Assembly: GCA_963970005.1 (NCBI GenBank)
Contig: CAXAMN010025250.1
Location: forward strand, 1,323,164 to 1,387,163
Direction: 5' to 3'
Length of the DNA: 64,000 bases
Origin: Durusdinium trenchii
Taxonomy: Eukaryota > Sar > Dinophyceae > Suessiales > Symbiodiniaceae
The translations under genes were made by a program, and so were the position numbers. Position 1 is the stretch's first letter; the number at the start of each line of letters is the position of its first letter. Below the pieces are notes generated by a model, which had not been told where the DNA came from, searched no databases, and saw only the letters and a program-made list of their open reading frames with translations. Positions 53,494 through 64,000 of the stretch are shown here, one piece after another.

Positions 53494-54548
53494 AAAAGGG
53501 ATGTGGCTCCAAACGCAGAACAAACGCCCAGACTGACTGGGATTGGACTTATTCATCAAGACCCTACAGGTCATGACGTCAGTTGGACCTCATAGTGACC
53601 TCATGCTACTGGAGTTGCATGGAGGTATTCAGGACCAGGGTTTTACTAAGGTCGGAGATTTGTAGGCCAAGTCCACATCTTTGGGCAATGCTAGGTGCCG
53701 CCCACTGGAACTACGCCGGAGCCCAAGCACTCAGGGCCGGGGCACTCAAAACGGTCCAGAGCTCACGGCGGAGGTGGAAGCAGAGCAGCAAAAATGGATC
53801 TGGCGCCAAGTAGATCGGACGTGCGACGTGCACGTGGTACCTTTTGTATGCACGATAAGGTGCGAGTCAACATTTGCTGAGGGCAATAAGATCATTGGTC
53901 ATGTTCATGTTTGGACGGCATAGGATCATCGCTCACATGAGTAAGTATACATGAGACAACTTTTACAATGAGACGCACCTGTTGTTGGGGTACAACCTTT
54001 TCAGCGCTCAGCGACCATATGCGACCAGTTGAGATGACCATTCAATCACCTCATGGGACGGAAGACTTCCTACACCACTTCAGACACATATATGATGTGT
54101 GTTTTGATGTCATTTGTACTAACAGAATTCGAGCTGTGGTGAGTGGTGAGTGCTGCTAAATAAAAGGGAACGACTTACCGACTTGGATGTCCGGTGAAGA
54201 CCTTGAAGCTGTTTGGAGAATGGGCGGTTTGGGTTTCTGCTCTGGGAGAGCCGCTGATGTCGACTGCTGATGTCGACTGATGACGGAAAGGACGAGCTTT
54301 TTGACTGCAAGATTTGATGTCAGGGCAGGGTTTTACTCAGCAAATAATTAAGTAGAAATGACTGTGTGTTGGAAAAGGGAAAGCATCTATCCTTTGGGGT
54401 TCTCTCTCTTCCAAAACACACCAAACAGATCCAAACGGGTGAGTTCCACCCCTGACCTATCCAAGACTGGAGGTGAAGGTGAAGGCCTGTGGACAGGCCG
54501 GCACACCTTGGAATGTACCGAAACGCGATGATCTCAGATGTTTGTCCA

Positions 54549-54585
54549 GGGCGGGAGCCAAGTCCGTGCTCAACCAGTCCACAGT
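54549..54585 (+). CDS. Exon-like segment, AKSVLNQST, copy 2
   Basis: SRAGAKSVLNQST followed by GTCACG. It pairs with the copy at 49434-49471, and each lies about 1-1.5 kb before an MSSSAAGALGSL segment. Confidence 0.4.
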
Positions 54586-54890
54586 CACGCGCTGAGTGGG
54601 TGAGGAAGCTGCGATGACCTACTACCCTGGCAATCTCCGAAAACCGAACTGTTTTTACATGTTTGTACTATGTTTCACCGAAGCTTGTTAGTGGCTGAGT
54701 CTAGCGGATTCCTGGCAGTCGAGACAGGCAAGCTATATAGATATAGTATAGCCTGTATAGCTACAATTGAGCCACCACAGCTAAGGAAAGATCACCTCAC
54801 ACCTGGCCTTTGGCATGGGGGAACTTCATTTGGATTGGGTCTTTAGGGTGGGTAACGTGCTGGTGTCGGATCGTGATCAGAATCTATCCC

Positions 54891-54990
54891 GGATCCACTG
54901 CTACCCTCTAAGAGGCTCCTTGGAGACACTTTTATGTGGAGCAGGACTGTCCAAGCACCTTCTGAGAAGGTATGTGGATCCATATGTTTG
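54891..54990. repeat. Inverted-repeat element, family A, copy 4
   Basis: GGATCCACTGCTACCCTCT at the left and AGAAGGTATGTGGATCC at the right, with the CACCTTCTGAGAAGGT core. Confidence 0.6.
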
Positions 54991-55518
54991 TGAGCAGTAT
55001 TTACTTCAACCCTTGTGGCCGGCTGAAAGGACTGTGAGGCCAAGTGTAGTTCTCAAGACATGCAAATTCCAACCCAAAGACGTGAAGTTTGACAGCTGCT
55101 CGTACATTCAAGGGTCCATGAGAATACATCACTTAAAGATGCACTCCAATCAGGGGGGGTTAGATCAGTGAAAGATTTTGGCAATCAAGCTGACAGCTTC
55201 CAGCAGGCCAATGAGACCGCGACGCACCCCATCAGCTGCATCACTACTGTATCCATCACGATCCATCTGTCGAGATTGATCCCACCACGGCATACTCGGC
55301 TGCGGAAGTTTTTGTGTGTTTTCTTGTTTAAAATATGATCTTCAAGATCCACCATGATCATCCATGATCCTTCCGACCATCTCCCAACATGGACCAGGTC
55401 GGACCCTCCCATTTTACCAAAACACGCAGAGTATAGTCCACCCACCCAGCTGTCGCCACGATCGAGCTGTTCCATGTGCGATCTCGCGACCGTCCACCGA
55501 GCTGTTCGCCAGTGAGGT

Positions 55519-55620
55519 GATGTCTTCCTCGGCTGCTGGGGCGTTGGGCAGCTTGATCTCCAAGGCGAAGGCCCCGTCCACAGCGCCACTCGGCCGGGCA
55601 CGGTGGGCGCGCGTGGTAAA
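55519..55620 (+). CDS. Exon-like segment, MSSSAAGALGSLISKAKAP, copy 3
   Basis: After CAGTGAG, the frame reads VMSSSAAGALGSLISKAKAP and then STAPLGRARWARV. This is the clearest of the three related segments. Confidence 0.45.
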
Positions 55621-55974
55621 GCGGGGAAGTTCATGGTGGTGGGGATTTTTCGGAGCGGGCGTGTTTGGGAGCTGCCACGTTTTTTTGGGGGGAGTGGATT
55701 AATTTATGTTGGGCGTGTGGTGTGGTTGGGTTTGAAAGGGACGAGAGTTCCACATGTGAACGTGATGGTGATTGCTGCGGGTTGTGACAGAAAAACGGAA
55801 CATGGGTTAGAAGCTAAAGGTAATATTTGAGGAGTGAAGCCATGGGAAGCCTTCTTAGGATGGGCACGCCAGACCTTCTGGATACTCCGGGGAGCAACAT
55901 CATCCGAGCGAATGACCAGATCAATTAGGTAGGAAATCGTGATGAGGAACTCCAAATGAGTTTTGGTTTGCTCA

Positions 55975-56145
55975 TGAAGCAAGAAGCTACTAGGTTACTA
56001 GGTTGGAGGCCATCATCGGAGGCCATCGCCACTAGGTTGGAGGCCATCGCTACTAGGGTGGAGGCCATCGCTATTAGGATGGAGGCCATCGCAATCAATT
56101 AAGGTTGGAGGCCATCGCTACTAGTAGCAAGAAGCTACTCGTAGC
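55975..56145. repeat. TAGGTTGGAGGCCATCGC tandem repeat
   Basis: Five to six near-copies of TAGGTTGGAGGCCATCGCTAC, flanked by AGCAAGAAGCTACTAG. It belongs to the same repeat family as 29395-29545. Confidence 0.85.
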
Positions 56146-56264
56146 AAGGCATTGTTTTAGAGTTTGCTTGCAGCAAAGGAGGCAGCAAACAAAACAGTTT
56201 CAGTTGGGGCCTTCATCACTTGGCCTGTCGCAGAGCCGAAGCCCTATCGCGACCCAATTGAATG

Positions 56265-56410
56265 AGCCCTGCGTGTGGACGAAGGAATTCGGAAGAGACC
56301 AGAGTTGCACCTGAATCGATCGAATGGGAAACCTTCCTTGCTCGGAAACCTCCCTGTGACGGATTTCGGAGGATGGAACGGTTTGAGGAGGATGGAAGGA
56401 TAGTATAACC
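56265..56410 (+). CDS. Possible small ORF (IEWETFLARKPPCDGFRRME)
   Basis: A 48-codon frame with its own ATG reads SEETRVAPESIEWETFLARK and then PPCDGFRRMERFEEDGRIV, ending in TAA. Charged and aromatic residues are spaced as in a real protein end. It could be a last exon. No family recognised. Confidence 0.3.
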
Positions 56411-56718
56411 GCTGTGGTTGGACGAAGAAGGAAGACTGACGAACACAGTCTGATTAGTCTTTTATAGTCTTATTTTTCTCCAAACTCAGTGAAGAGGGTT
56501 CCACAATAGAATAGATCTGGGGATCCATCGTTGCCAAGAGGAAGGCAAATTGTTCGATGTTTTTAAGGTAAGGCCAGGCCGTGTGTCCTGTCAGATGTCT
56601 CCCAAAGGTGGCCGACTGGGTCGCACCAAGAGACCTTGGGGGCTAGCCCACCCACATGACCCTACTAAACGAGTACACAGGATAGGTACTAGGCTTCAGT
56701 GGGGACACAGCACTTCCA

Positions 56719-56800
56719 ATGGGACTGGCATATTTCATTGACCCACATATTGACCCCTGAAATCAACCACCCCTGATGTATGTAAATATGCCAGTCCCAT
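56719..56800. repeat. Inverted-repeat element, family D, copy 2
   Basis: ATGGGACTGGCATATTT and AAATATGCCAGTCCCAT are perfect 17-base inverted repeats around a ~48-base loop. Confidence 0.75.
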
Positions 56801-57750
56801 GACATGGATTCTTTGGGTTTGAACAGTCGGTCCCGATCCCCAGGCCGGTGCCGGAGGGTGAGGCACCGAGCTGCGCTGCGGACCGTGCGGGCACCGCGAA
56901 ACCGCGCGAAGCTTCCACTGATCTGAACGTGAAAGAACTGAGCTTCGATCCCACTTCGCCACTTCCCTGCAGTCGGAAGTGAAATTCTATGAAGCATGTC
57001 AACGTCGCATGATTTTGTGTGCTGTATTTTTTAGACTATAATCCTATAGCCTCTGAAAGATAGACGAAACAGTCTTTACTGACTGGCTTTAGATGGAGCA
57101 TGTCAGGCCAGCGCGCCGGTGGCGAAGTCGCCGGGGGTCTCAGATGGTCGCAGGTCCTTCGTCCGGTTTTGCTCCAAAACCCGGAGAAGCTCTACATGTC
57201 TGCAGGTCCAGACAGGTTCAAACCCGGAACATCAGACCAACGCACCATGAACTCATGTGAACTCATGTGCTCCGGACCAAGGGTCCCCCAGGGTCCAGGG
57301 TGTCGGCACGTAAAACCATGAGCAGCGTGTTAAGGTTTGATCTCGCCTTCTGATGAGTGATGAACAGCTGAGATCACCATTGTTTGGATTGGGAGTCTGT
57401 TAGAATGCATTTGGTGATGATCTGCAGGAGAGTCCTGTTCATTTGTGAATAGCTGGGTGAAAGAACCCTTGAAGATTTGGGGACATGAGCATCATCAAAC
57501 AAGATGTTAGGTCCTCCACCGTATTCACATCAGATGACGTGGATGTGGATGAACTGGATGAGCTCATGGCTTTAAGTCCAAGGGAAGCAAAGATAAAGTA
57601 TCTTGTCTAAGTTGTTCCCATGACTATTTTTGTTCCTATGTCCTCTTGCATGTTTCCATGAGTGCTTCCTGAGCCAAGAGCCACTTGCTGTTTGGACAAG
57701 TTTCACTTGCGACTGAACAAGACTAAGAGCCGTTCAAGGTTCCAGGAAGT

Positions 57751-58375
57751 GCCTGCGCGATGGCGCAATCTTACATTGCACCCGGCCAAGCGGTCGGACC
57801 ATCGGCTACGCGGGTGGCCGGGTTGTTCAAAGCGGCCCGCGATGCAGAGAGGAATCGTCGTGAGAGGAAGTTGTGATGGGAGGCAGGTGAAGGAAGGGCT
57901 TTGGCATGTGACACTGTGGCTGCCTTGGCAGCTCCTCACAACGTGAGTGCAAACGAGATTCCAAACTGGCCAGCGAAGCCCTGCAGATTATGCTCAGCCA
58001 GAGCTCCTTTGACGTGGTGGCCATATGCTTGTCCCGCTACAACGGCCGCTAGTATGGGCAGTGGGTCCTCATGAACCCGCCCTTTCGTGACATTGACGAC
58101 CTGCAGCGGCCGGAGCTCGACCTGGTGCCCGAACACCTCTACCAGACGCTGGCGTTGTTGCATCGATCAGACCCACTATACTGGGCCAGCGAGACGGCGG
58201 GCCCGGGCAGAACTGGAATTGGAAGCCTTCCAGGAACAGCACATCCGGAACATCACGGCCATGCTCTTAACCAAGCTCTCATCCGCCAATACATCGACAG
58301 GAGCTTTAAAACAGCGATTCCATGGCTCCGGTCAAGCATGGTTGGATTTTGGTTGGACCCCCTGAAAAATGTCCA
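57751..58375 (+). pseudogene. Broken intronless gene, unknown family
   Basis: A GC-rich plus-strand coding trace starts MAQSYIAPGQAVGPSATRVA and then AGLFKAARDAERNRRERKL, meets a TGA near 57877, resumes in another frame with ASEALQIMLSQSSFDVVAIC, has a TAG at about 58051, continues as GQWVLMNPPFRDIDDLQRPE and LVPEHLYQTLALLHRSDPLY, and shifts again to RARAELELEAFQEQHIRNIT. The lack of intron-like gaps and the several breaks suggest a decayed retrocopy. An unspliced gene cannot be ruled out. The family is not recognised. Confidence 0.4.
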
Positions 58376-58399
58376 CGGAAGACACAAAATTGGTCCATG

Positions 58400-61300
58400 A
58401 CAATAAACTTTGCAGTATGCATGTTGACCTAGACATGACAAGGACCATGCAGTGGATGAATCTCATTAATGTACTTTGCTTGCAGCACCAGGTCCATGAA
58501 AGGCAAACAAACTTCTCTCAGCACCTTGGGTCATTCTCACTGCAAGCATACCACTTCATATCCTGTCCCAGATCATATGGGACACCACCTCCACATCAAA
58601 TGTTGCAAAACCATGCATTTTTCATATGTTTTGCATGTCTTCTTCCACCTCACCACTTCCCTCCAGGCACATCTCATGATGCAGGGTATGCATTTCCGTT
58701 CCAAAAGACATCCCTCTCCCAAGCAAAAGCCCTAGGAGCTCAATGTTCCTAGCCCAACCTTCTTCTGTGCCGGCGGATTTCACCCTTCAAGGCACTTCAA
58801 GGGTCAGTTATTTGTGGGGCCCACCGCCCTCCAGTAAGATTGCCCGCCTTTACATCAATGAAGGCCTTGCTATTCTGGAAGGGCAACAAACAAGCCCAGG
58901 CGTATAGATGTCAATAACTACGAACAAACCAAATGTATAGAGCTCCAAACCTTCGAGCATTCCCAAAAGGGCAGGGGGAGCTGGAAAGAGACAGAAGAAG
59001 AGTCACCACAGGAAGATAGGAAGTAACATGTTTGACTACGTGAAATCGACCAAACCGCCGGCGGTGACAGGTAAAACTAAAGGGCGGGGGCTACCCCAGA
59101 CTCGTGGCTCACGCTAACCCCGGACTAGTGGGCCAGCGCTGGGGGGAGTCAAGGGACCTCTCGCTGCGCATGACTATTAAGGTGCATGAGTGGGTGATGT
59201 TTGACAAATTAGATCTTGCACTGCAACGAGACAAATACAGGACAAGGGTGGGCCTTTGTATATCTGTATTTTGACATACGTATGTCTCATGCTGCACTGT
59301 GCAAGAATTACGGTACTTACGGTACCGCCCTTTGACGGTATCGAATGTTCATCGCAAAGCTCGCAGCAAACCGGGCCAAGGGGCGGGGTGTCACAATTTT
59401 CCCGTATCTTCCAGCCATGCAACATGTCTGCCTTGGCGTTTTGGCCGGTATGAACAAGTGTAACTTGTGTGCAGTTGGAAGATCCAGGCAAAGATTCTAT
59501 AACAAATTGTTGATGTTTGACCGTAGCTCCAAGCAGTCCATAATATAGAAGTCCCCAGGGTCACTTTGCAAGGGGCTTGAGGTTTCATTAGCCTTCAACA
59601 GACACTCTCCTCCAATATGTTCTTCACTTACCAACAGATCAGCGAGTTGTTTGTCATGTAATGTGTTTCTTCCAGGTTGGTTGATAATGTTGTCATTGCA
59701 ATGTTTGAAGTTTTCCTGAATAAACACAACCAAAGTTGAATTTATGCAAAAACTGACCCTCAATCAACCCCCCTACTTCCCACTCGTATTGCATCCCCTG
59801 GCCAACTCATTCGACACCTTCACCCACCAACTCATTCTGCCGGGCTCAAGACGGATGTCCCCGCGAAGGCTCCTCAGGTGCGAGACGGGCTGGACCAGAC
59901 AAGAAAAAGGATGAATCCTCCAGTCGAGCTCGGCGAATTGGTGTGGATGAGTCTTCTAGTCCGGAAAACAAACAGGTAGATCGACTTGGTAGTGGGTTTA
60001 AGATGGTTTAAGCAGTCCATTGTCTCGGGAGCCTGGTCTCATGGTCATCTTGAACCATCTTGTTTCGCACACTGTTCACCACTTTTGGTGGTGAAATACC
60101 GACTTTATAGGCCCCCCCAGGGGGGTAGTCATGCACCTTGCGTCCCCCCCAAAAAAAACAGAAGAAGCGCTGAGGCAAATCTTGGAATCCGTGTCGAAGA
60201 CGGAGTCACCGTCCGACAGACCGTGTTCCTCGTCCTGCTTTTGGTGCTAGCGTGACAGGGCAATGTGATAAATCATCAACGCCGTGCAAAACAAGTGAAA
60301 CGGTGAGACTGACATCGACCAGATTCCTGAAAAAAACAGCAAAAAACACACACACTGAGAGTGTACGGTCGATTGAAACAACACCGATGTCGGACCTGCG
60401 TGCATCTCTCGTGGCCGGCGATACAAACCATCTCGTGACCTGCGAGGACCGGGATGATGTTATTCCGGTGAAACTAACATGTTCATTCCTAGGCCACCTG
60501 CCACCTTCACCATTCCATTGGTAGTAAAACGATTGGAGACACACAAAGTGTCTGAGCTGGTACCAGGTGCATAGCAGTAGGTCAGGGACCATCAAGGCTG
60601 GTGAGGCCATGTTAAAACCTGGATGAGGTGAATCAACACGGGTGGCAGCCGAGAAGAGATCAACGCCCGGTGTAGAGGGCCCCCATCTGTGAGTGAACAG
60701 TTGTTGTGCACCTGTCTAAAGCTTTGCATGTGCTAGCCATGCGAGTCAAGAGCCTATATATATATATATATATATATATGGGTTGGTCTTCTTTTAGGTG
60801 TCCATTATATTTAGGGCTGGGATGTTCGACTTAGGCGCAGCATACCCCAAAGCATACCCCCGAAGCATACTGTACCTTCTGAAAATGCTATACACCGTGC
60901 GAAGCATGCCAAGCATACCACCTCCGATGCATACCCCGTAGTCAAACATCCTGGCCCGGGAACGTCAACAAAAATCCAAATCCATATATATATATCGATA
61001 CAAACAAATATAAGCATATATAAACCATTATTAACCTAATAACAGGTTGACTCTGTTTGAGGGTTCTGGCTGGCCTTTGGGGAGACATACTTTCAATCTG
61101 AACAGACTGGTGCCTGTCATTCTTGGGACCAACAGACGGCAGAGGCAACATCACACAGAGGAAACGTGACTTGCCATTTGGTTTGTAGCACCTCTTCGTA
61201 TGGTTCATATGTTTGTTTTCTTTAAAAGACATAATGTGTTTTTTTTGTTTTTTCAAGAGTCTACATGATTGATGCGGCAAATGGCAGAGAGAACTCCTGA

Positions 61301-62500
61301 AGTACATCGAGTGCCATTGAGCGTTGGAAGACCATTTGCAGAAAACCTGAAGCCTCACCCTCCGCGGCTACGAAAAGAGATGGACGATGATTCGACATAT
61401 CACAAGCGACAGTGCCATCTAGACAACGTTCAAGTACCACATGGAATTGCGTAAGCTCATTTGACCAGCTTGGAATTGACGGTTATGTGGTACTACTGTG
61501 GTACTGTGGAATGACGAACATTTGACCAGCTTACATCATTTCGTTCTAGAAACAGTTGCCTCGTTTGACCTCCAGCTGACATCCCTCTTCCAGCTGAACA
61601 AGGCGACCAACACTTGAGAGGATGGGCCCAGGTTGGGGAACCCTGTCTACCGCCGGGGTGTTGCTGCAAGTGTTCCTACTTCCTGTTGAAAGTCGGAGAC
61701 ACGTTGTCCATATACAAACCAGTTATCATGTTCCATCTTTTTACATCCCTCATATCCCAAACACTTAACATATATATGGCATGCCGGGTGCAGGAAAGCT
61801 GCAACATAACAACTGATCGCCTCTCACCACGACATGTGTGTTGATCATCAGATCTCCCGATCGAAAACCGGACATCACCGGACGCCACCGGGGCCGCACC
61901 GGACCATGGCGACGGCATGGAGACCATGAAGCGGCGAGAAGCATCGCATGGAAGCGCCGGATGTGGTGCGGCAGCTCGTCGACGAGTCCTTGGCAGGTCG
62001 CGGCAGGTCCGGGCAGGTAGGGAAGGTCTCGAAGTTTTGTTCGGTTCGGGGCAGGAAGATTGGATAAGGAACAGACAGGCCTCATGTTGGGGGATGATTT
62101 GAAGCGGACAAGTTGCTGGAGTGTCAGCAGGTGTATGGTTGATGGTTCTCTCCAAAATCCATTGTGGTTGATTGAGATTCTAGGTGATGGTTTCAGGGTA
62201 CTCTTTTTTGTTAGTCAGCTGCCGCCAATGGCATACTGCAGGTATATGTCATTATCATGCACTCTGCAATTTACCATTCAGGTTGGAGCTTCGATGAGTC
62301 AACCTCCAAAAGCATCGCAAACCTTGGGTAAATATATATATATTGTTAATCTCACCCTGGAGTTGAATGATCCTAACCTTGGGGAAACCCGGTCCTCTTG
62401 TCCAAGCGGCCTCGCTCTTTGTCGACGATGTTCGGTCCACCCACCCACCCTTTCGGTAGGTTCGATCAAAAGGTCGTCATGCGAGACATCTGATTGGTAA
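58400..62500. other. Mostly non-coding spacer with AT microsatellites
   Basis: (TA)n at about 60757-60780 and smaller runs near 60985 and 62330. A minus frame at 59540-59745 (NQPGRNTLHDKQLADLLVSE, after a TTCAG acceptor-like site) is protein-like but unrecognised. No other gene is supported. Confidence 0.4.
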
Positions 62501-62522
62501 GCTTGTGAGCTTCACACACCCT

Positions 62523-64000
62523 TTACTCTTTTATTTTGTAAAAGACTGTCTCGCCGGTCCATGGGAAGGAAGTCTTTCGATGTGCACATGTTCCCACCCA
62601 GTAGCTGCGTTCTCCTGCACACCCCTGTTGGTAGGTGTCCCTAAAAACTTCGAGTTTTCTCAAGTCAACAGGACAGTCAACAACCCCGACAGGTGAAAAC
62701 AACTGATATCTTGGTTTCACGTGCACCCGAATGAGTTCTCCCTTTGGACCCATTTTCCAAAAATCCTCCTCATGCATAGATTTGCCGATCTGTTCAGTCA
62801 ACATGGCTTCTTCGGATGATCGAGTTGTTGTCGATCCATGCTGCTTGATCCATTTCAGTCGCTCCCGAGCAGTTAGCCGTTCTTTCAACGTGTGGTTTTC
62901 GTCCCGAAGGATGTATTTGCCAGTTCTTAAACACTCTCTCAAAGCACTGCTGTCCATTGTCTTCGTCAAGCAGTCGGCTAACATCGCTTGTGAGCAAACC
63001 CACCTGACGGTGGCATTATCACGAAGCCTCTCGCGAATCAGCAGACACTCTATAGTCGTCCTGTGTTCAGAACACTGTGGCAACGCTGTTCGTGTCAAAA
63101 GGTCGTAGGCCGATTTACAGTCGGTGACTAGGCCTGCTTGATTCTGGCTCTTCAACAAAACCTCAGGATTCTTCCAATCACAGTCCGGGTCGAGGATTGT
63201 TGCCCACAGGATCCGGAGCCACAAAAGTCGGTCGACTGAATTGCTCAGTGCTGCTGCCTCGGCACCAAGTGTACTTCTGACAACTCTAGGAATCTTCTTA
63301 CTATACCAGGCGACTGGAGCTACCACAGACCTCTTATTTTCCAAAAGTTCGGGTGTCGTTGCAAAGATTATGGTTCCTTGTTGTGCCGTGGTATGTTTGG
63401 TGCATGAAAAGGAGGCATCCGAGAATGCACAGTAGGTCACTCTCTCGGGCTGGATCGGCAACACCATCAATGAAACACGATTCTGCTTGGCCTCTGTCAG
63501 CACTTTGTTTCCCAAAACTAGATGTTTTACCTGTGCCCTAGTGACCTCACTCTGCAACTCTCCTACTTTGGCTGCTAGATCTGGCCTGCTATGTACTGCT
63601 GCATATTGGAGTGCTCCAATGAGGCTTCTGAAAGCGGTCCTTTCACCTTCTGAAATCAAGGATTCAGGATCTTCTTTGCGTCCCTTCCCAAGAGCGATGG
63701 GTTGTATCTTCTCGATGTAGGGGACCTGGTCGTACTCAATCGATCCATCATCCCACTGCCTAAAATGAATCCCGGTATAGGTGAATTCTCCTTCTTCAAA
63801 AGCCCCAAACTTAAATTTCTTCTCTACCCTACGTAGCATGTCCATAAACTTTGGACTGCCTCCGCCAATGCCGTCGTCAACGTGAATCCCAAGACAGCCT
63901 TCCAGACCATCCTGGGAGTGGTAGGTAAAAACGCAGGGATCGAGAGGTGATTGTCGACATCCTTGGCGTTTCAGTTCATCCCTAAACTCACAGAACCAAA
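62523..64000 (-). mobile_element. Ty1/copia Pol C-terminal part: reverse transcriptase end and RNase H, open at right edge
   Basis: The minus-strand frame is open from the window edge to a stop at 62523 (about 490 codons). At the 5' side are FxYHSQDG and GIHVDDGIGGG, with the RT catalytic Asp pair. Then come the copia landmarks YIEKIQPIALGKGR, LIGALQYAAVHSRPDLA and the RNase H acidic residues in CAFSDASFS, STLGAEAAAL and TDCKSAYDLL, followed by LADCLTKTMD and a ~100-residue tail. There is no frameshift or stop, unlike the copy at 46-48.6 kb, so this one is younger or still intact. Gag, protease and integrase would lie to the right of the window. No LTR was recognised downstream of the stop. 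Confidence 0.9.

Overview
The window looks like nuclear DNA of a dinoflagellate, most likely a Symbiodiniaceae-type alga. This is inferred from three things. First, a reconstructed plus-strand gene has introns that nearly all begin with GC and all end in AG followed by G, a splice style known from dinoflagellates. Second, a multi-exon minus-strand gene resembles repeated protein families I know from Symbiodinium annotations. Third, there are Ty1/copia retrotransposon pieces with dinoflagellate-style reverse transcriptase/RNase H. Most of the window is non-coding, repeat-rich sequence. Two runs of ten N (23862-23871 and 48562-48571) mark assembly gaps.

Layout. 1-3.8 kb: sparse, with two short plus-strand exon candidates and small hairpin elements. 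3.8-15.0 kb: a long minus-strand, many-exon gene. Read 5' to 3' it encodes a Trp-rich N-terminal part, an acidic Pro-rich region, a Lys/Ala/Arg histone-tail-like stretch, a split domain that looks like the core of a C5-cytosine methyltransferase, coiled-coil and basic segments, and a 571-codon last ORF with a transposase-like layout. I read it as a composite mobile-element gene. 15.4-17.5 kb: weak plus-strand exon candidates. 19.2-34.1 kb: the C-terminal half of a Rad3/XPD-family DNA helicase (RTEL1/FANCJ-like), rebuilt from 12 short exons. Its 6.3-kb intron (19613-25884) holds a large satellite block: two arrays of a 13-bp unit, each followed by a ~1.2-kb cassette. Another of its introns holds a fold-back element with ~85-bp arms.

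34-45 kb: mostly non-coding, with hairpin elements, TAGTAGC-type repeats and unrecognised ORFs. 44.86-45.27 kb: a 42-bp tandem repeat followed by an ATGGATGA-type satellite. 46.1-48.56 kb: a decayed copia element carrying Gag, the integrase tail and the start of RT, with protease and integrase core missing. 49.4-56.4 kb: duplicated exon-like segments that suggest a broken or tandemly duplicated unknown gene. 57.7-58.4 kb: an apparently intronless broken gene. 62.5-64 kb: the RT/RNase H end of a second copia element on the minus strand, continuing off the right edge.

No tRNA, rRNA, CRISPR or bacterial-type operon was seen. Exon boundaries were placed by hand from reading-frame continuity and family motifs, so they are good to a few bases where the phases agree and approximate elsewhere.
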